A stretch of 64,000 bases of DNA from Nephrocerus scutellatus (Eukaryota > Arthropoda > Insecta > Diptera > Pipunculidae). Within the stretch, counting starts at the first letter, position 1; each line of letters begins with the position of its first letter. The notes beneath the pieces were generated by a model. The model worked only from the letters and a program-made list of their open reading frames with translations. It was not told the DNA's origin and did no database searches. Positions 61,712 through 64,000 of this stretch are shown one piece after another. Where the stretch lies: contig OX352761.1 in NCBI GenBank assembly GCA_947095585.1, forward strand, positions 65,985,823-66,049,822. Direction: 5' to 3'. The translations under genes and the position numbers were made by a program.

Positions 61712-62865
61712 ACGACGCAAACTCGACGTCAAGGCAGTCGAAGGACTGTTCATGGGCCACAATACAGAAGCGAAAGCGTATCGGTGCTACGTACCATCCA
61801 ACCGAATTGTGGTCACCTCGAGGGATGTGAAATTCGTTGATGATGTCACCTTTGCGGAGTCAAAAGAGCAACGGATTGAACAGTCCGAAATTCCATCAGG
61901 TAATCACAATTATCATTTTCAATTTAGTCTAGCAAACAAAGCTCAAACATCAAGAATTTGGCTCTGAAGCTGATGAGTTCAAAGATGCGCATGATTCAAC
62001 TGTGGTGGAAGAACCACCAGACATTGGGAATGAAACACGTCGTTCCACAAAAGCAAATTTTGGTGTTCCGCCGGAACGCTACCAAGACATTTGCATTACA
62101 CTCAACAGTGAACCAACATCGTACAAAAATGCAATTTCTTCGGCCGAGAAGAATCAATGGATCGTTGCTAGGAACGATGAAAGGAATTCAATGCATCGGA
62201 ACAAGACATGGAATCTCGTTGATTTGCCAACTGGCAAGAATTTGGTAGGCTGCAAGTGGGTTTACAAGTTAAAAACCGATCAAGAAAGAAATGTGAAGAA
62301 ATTCAAGGCCAGATTGGTAGCCCAAGGTTTTAGTCAAAAATATGGAATAGATTATAATCAAGTTTTCGCACCCGTTGCAAGGCACACAATATTTCGGATG
62401 ATGCTGGCAGTCGCAGCTGCCCGTGCAATGGTGGTGCTTCATTTTGACGCGAAAACGGCATTCTTGAATGGTGATCTTCAGGAGGAGATATACATGAAAC
62501 AAGTACCTGGTTTTATAAAAGACGGACAGGAAGGAAATGTATGTAAATTGAAGAAAAGCATCTATGGCTTGAAGCAGTCTGCTCGTGTGTGGAACAAAAC
62601 GCTACATGACGTACTGGAAAGCGCAAAGCTCGTGCAGAGTGAGGCGGACAACTGCCTATACATCTCGTAAGAGATGGAAGATGCAATCTACGTATTGTTA
62701 TACGTCGATGACGTCTTAGTGGCGAGCAACAACCGAACACGAATCAAGTTCCTCCTTGATGTGATAATTAATCATTTCGCCATTGAGGACCTCGGAGAAG
62801 TGCACAATTATCTAGGGATTCGTATCAAGCCGGGGAGGAACGTTTTCGAAATCGAGTCATATATT
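61712..62865 (+). mobile_element. Ty1/copia pol fragment
   Basis: Starts inside integrase and ends inside RT; no LTR found. Integrase C terminus: KLDVKAVEGLFMGHNTEAKA with RCYVPSNRIVVTSRDVKFVD. Both borders are abrupt, at a LINE on the left and AT-rich DNA on the right. Confidence 0.85.
62002..62865 (+). CDS. copia-type reverse transcriptase
   Basis: 222 open codons to a TAA at 62668-62670, then the same frame continues for 60 more. Motifs in order: NQWIVARNDERNSMHRNKTW and LVGCKWVYKLKTDQ (fingers), KARLVAQGFSQKYGIDYNQV, FAPVARHTIFRMML, HFDAKTAFLNGDLQEEIYMK (motif A, D present), GLKQSARVWNKTLHDVL (motif B), then the TAA after NCLYIS, then LLYVDDVLVASNNRTRIKFL (catalytic YVDD at about 62701-62712) and HNYLGIRIKPG. 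Apart from that one stop the RT palm is complete. It would copy RNA in the element's particle. Confidence 0.9.
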
Positions 62866-62869
62866 ATTT

Positions 62870-63310
62870 TGGTCCTTTTTAATAAAGCGTTTGATCTGTT
62901 TCTATTTATTCGAAACTTTACAAAGTTTTCTTCAGAAGTGCAATTAACGTAGTCTAAATGGGCTGCTTTTTTACACGCGACTGCTGACCTACAATTTTCG
63001 TTAAACCATTTATTCTTACGAGTATTTTTTTTTTTAATTAAGAAGGAATGCGTAGAACAGAACGATTTTCAAAGAAGAATAGAGATTTAAAAGAAAAGAG
63101 GTCTGAAATAAAAGATCTCTTATCAACTATCCATCATTGCTGTGGGTGAAACCCTTTTAAGTATAAAATAATTTTTAATTTATTTTTAACGTGAACTTGA
63201 ATATCCAAAGCAGTGTCAACTTGCTTGGACATTTATTTAAACGTTCATTAATGAAATTGATATACAAGGATCTTTGAATCTTTCTTATTTAGTAAGGTTT
63301 ATTAATAATT
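62870..63310. other. Unassigned AT-rich DNA
   Basis: No coding frame, known repeat or motif seen between the copia fragment and the tandem array. Confidence 0.4.
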
Positions 63311-64000
63311 TAAAAAAAAATTTAACTTGATAATTGAAAATAAATAAATATATAAGTGAATAATAAATTTTATAGCTCTTATATAATTATACCCACTTAC
63401 TTAAAATATTAATATTAACTTATATTATTATTTAATATATAATTATAGATACCTACTTTAAATATTAAATATCTTATAGATACTCGTAATTATACTTGCC
63501 TTCTTATCTAATATATAATTACTTACATACTTTAAATATTAATATATACATACATTATTATCTTATAAATACTTTTAATTATACTTACATACTTAAAATA
63601 TTATTATTAATTACATAATTATCTTATATATACTCGTAGTTATACTAAACTACTTATCATATGTATTTTAATACTAACATACTTTGAACATTGATATTAA
63701 CTTACATTATTTTTTTTATATAATTATACCTACCTGCTTTAAATATTAATATTATCTTACATTATTTTCTTATATATAATTATACTAATTTATTTTAAAT
63801 ATTATCAACTTACATTTTTATCTTATGTATACTCGTACCTATAATAACCTCTTATCTTATGTATAATTATACTTACATACTTTAAATATTATCAACTTAC
63901 ATTATTAGCTTAACTATACTTATCTATTTTATAATATTAGCTTACATTATTACCTTATATATACTCGTACCTATACTTACCTACTTGTCTTATATATAAT
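63310..64000. repeat. AT-rich degenerate tandem array
   Basis: About ten units of roughly 60 bp built on TACTTTAAATATTAATATTA, ACTTACATTATTATCTTATA and TATACTCGTAATTATACTTA. Units differ considerably. It runs to the window edge, so its full length is unknown. Confidence 0.8.

Noticed and set aside
1..64000. Host protein-coding gene
   Set aside because: All frames with recognisable domains are transposon proteins; no exon-intron structure or cellular domain was found.

Overview
This looks like a repeat-dense, AT-rich stretch of insect heterochromatin, most likely from a higher fly (Diptera, Brachycera). The evidence is the mix of element families: roo-like BEL/Pao with an envelope gene, 412-like and other Ty3/gypsy families, LOA, Jockey and RTE LINEs, a DINE-1-like element with (GTCY)n and central tandem repeats, and Helitrons. 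The species cannot be named from the sequence. I found no convincing cellular gene, no rRNA and no functional tRNA. Almost all coding potential belongs to decayed transposable elements, so the window is best read as a stratigraphy of nested insertions.

Layout. 0.15-3.3 kb: RTE-like LINE, minus strand. 3.3-6.2 kb: 3' part of a 412-like gypsy (family A). 6.2-8.4 kb: rearranged, tandemly duplicated gypsy family B pieces. 8.4-9.8 kb: a 5'-truncated BEL/Pao LTR split by a DINE-like repeat. 9.76-14.23 kb: LTR-complete gypsy D, minus. 14.55-19.14 kb: LOA LINE with a 15-bp target duplication. 19.2-22.8 kb: BEL gag, pol and the start of env. 22.8-27.15 kb: unassigned sequence and a deleted Jockey LINE. 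27.15-37.7 kb: fragments of one long repeat R, cut by DINE-like elements, a LINE scrap, tRNA-like SINEs, a BEL fragment, two Helitrons and a mariner-like MITE pair. 37.7-44.98 kb: LTR-complete gypsy B, itself hit by a Jockey fragment. 45.0-52.45 kb: gypsy C, hit by a non-coding LTR element (47.7-51.1 kb). 52.5-53.7 kb: repeat R again. 53.7-56.1 kb: second RTE copy. 56.1-58.1 kb: Jockey scrap, then the rest of the BEL env and its 3' LTR. 58.1-64 kb: gypsy A scrap, unassigned DNA, a LINE with a structured 3' UTR, a copia pol fragment and an AT-rich tandem array.

The simplest history is that one BEL/Pao provirus (about 8.43-58.13 kb) was opened by later insertions in its 5' LTR (DINE-like, gypsy D, LOA) and in env (a block of about 33.8 kb flanked by AAGGAAATAAT). 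The order of insertion is unusually readable because several target duplications and undisrupted homologous sites lie inside the window.

Strongest observations: two TC...CTAG Helitrons inserted at A^T sites, each with an empty homologous site in the window; a Helitron helicase scrap; a conserved 3' UTR hairpin in three LINE copies with a compensatory base-pair change; a large LTR element without coding capacity but with tRNA-Leu primer site and polypurine tract; and a DINE-like family with 120-bp central tandem repeats.
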